Shown here piece after piece: positions 32,677-33,077 of a stretch of DNA of 33,077 nucleotides (positions within the stretch are counted from its first letter, which is position 1; each line of letters begins with the position of its first letter). A program made the position numbers and the translations under genes. The notes beneath the pieces were generated by a model. The model was not told where the DNA came from. It searched no databases and saw only the letters and a program-made list of their open reading frames with translations. Source of the stretch: Acidobacteriota bacterium. Its GTDB lineage: Bacteria; Acidobacteriota; Terriglobia; Bryobacterales; Bryobacteraceae. The DNA lies in assembly GCA_016871155.1 (NCBI GenBank), contig VFZO01000040.1, positions 1-33,077 of the forward strand. The letters are read 5' to 3'.

Positions 32677-33077
32677 CGCGCGAGCTCCCGCCACAGCGCC
32701 GCCTGCCTGGCGCCGATCGCGCTCCAATCGAACTCCGCCTCGGCGATGCGCCGCGCGGCGCGGGCCAGCGCGGCGCGGGCCGGTTTGTCGAGGAGCAACT
32801 CGACGACCGCTTCGGCGAAGGCGGCGGCTCCATCGCGGATGCGGACGGACTCGCCGTCGGTCAATCCCAGACCGTCGCAGCCGCTGGTGGTGGAGACGAG
32901 GGCGCGCTCCACGGCCATCGCCTCCAGCACCTTTAAGTTTGTACCCGCGCTAACCAGCGTCGGGGACACAACGACATTGGCCCGCTGGTACAGCGGCACC
33001 ACGTCGGCGACGAATCCATGCACTGTGATTCCCCGCTCCGATCGCGCGGCGTGGAAACGCTCATGATGCGGTCCGGC
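32673..33077 (-). CDS. Family-4-like glycosyltransferase, C-terminal part (cut by window edge)
   Basis: 134 residues of the C-terminal half of a GT-B glycosyltransferase; the frame is open to the right edge. ITVHGFVADVVPLYQRANVV and then SPTLVSAGTNLKVLEAMA form the nucleotide-sugar binding region of GT4 enzymes, with the final Glu of the EX7E-like motif in LEAMA. The C-terminal helix FDWSAIGARQAALWRELAR is also typical. A GTG at 33023 lies within the fold and is not the real start. Sugar donor and acceptor cannot be told. The stop overlaps the rimI start. Confidence 0.85.
   Translation of the reverse strand, partial: AGPHHERFHAARSERGITVHGFVADVVPLYQRANVVVSPTLVSAGTNLKVLEAMAVERALVSTTSGCDGLGLTDGESVRIRDGAAAFAEAVVELLLDKPARAALARAARRIAEAEFDWSAIGARQAALWRELAR

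Overview
The window looks like a chromosomal segment of a GC-rich Acidobacteriota bacterium close to the Solibacter/Bryobacter group. Three things point there. One secreted protein (16117-19299, minus) ends in what I recognise as the Solibacter-type C-terminal domain behind SBBP beta-propeller repeats. A TonB-receptor-like protein (12244-15189, minus) starts with a carboxypeptidase-regulatory-like domain. Many exported sugar-active proteins carry short Tat or Sec signals. No phage, IS element, CRISPR array, tRNA or rRNA is visible.

Layout. 1-5570 (minus) is a housekeeping operon, recO-glyQ-glyS-ppdK, with spacings of -1 to 28 bp; ppdK runs off the left edge. Divergent from it, 5634-10186 (plus) holds a hotdog thioesterase followed with almost no spacing by two tandem paralogues that fuse a polytopic membrane domain to a spermidine-synthase-like domain. 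10187-10893 is the only long gene-free stretch; it contains several strong hairpins and, just before the next gene, two palindromes that look like operators. 10894-12243 (plus) is an exported heparinase II/III-like protein. It abuts, stop to stop, the TonB-receptor-like gene. Next on the minus strand come a DUF429 protein, a decayed fragment of an FAD monooxygenase, and the SBBP propeller protein.

19364-21548 (plus) is a Tat-exported SMP-30-type lactonase with a mutarotase-like partner. 21534-24300 (minus) is an FMN-binding protein, a purine permease and a sialidase-fold protein in one tight operon. 24486-28491 looks like a sugar-acid module: a zinc-type dehydrogenase and a RraA/HMG-aldolase-family protein on the minus strand, and a secreted SMP-30 lactonase and an ACS-family MFS transporter on the plus strand. 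The two arms are separated by only 27 bp.

The right end is mixed: a lone nuoB, malQ, a DinB-fold protein, a strong terminator, a small DUF465 protein, rimI and the C-terminal part of a family-4-like glycosyltransferase.

Taken together this is a core-metabolism flank plus an accessory region for taking apart and importing carbohydrates. The least explained parts are the thioesterase/double spermidine-synthase-fusion operon, the structured region at 10.2-10.9 kb, and the divergent sugar-acid module. All functional statements rest on reading the translated sequence; no database search was run.
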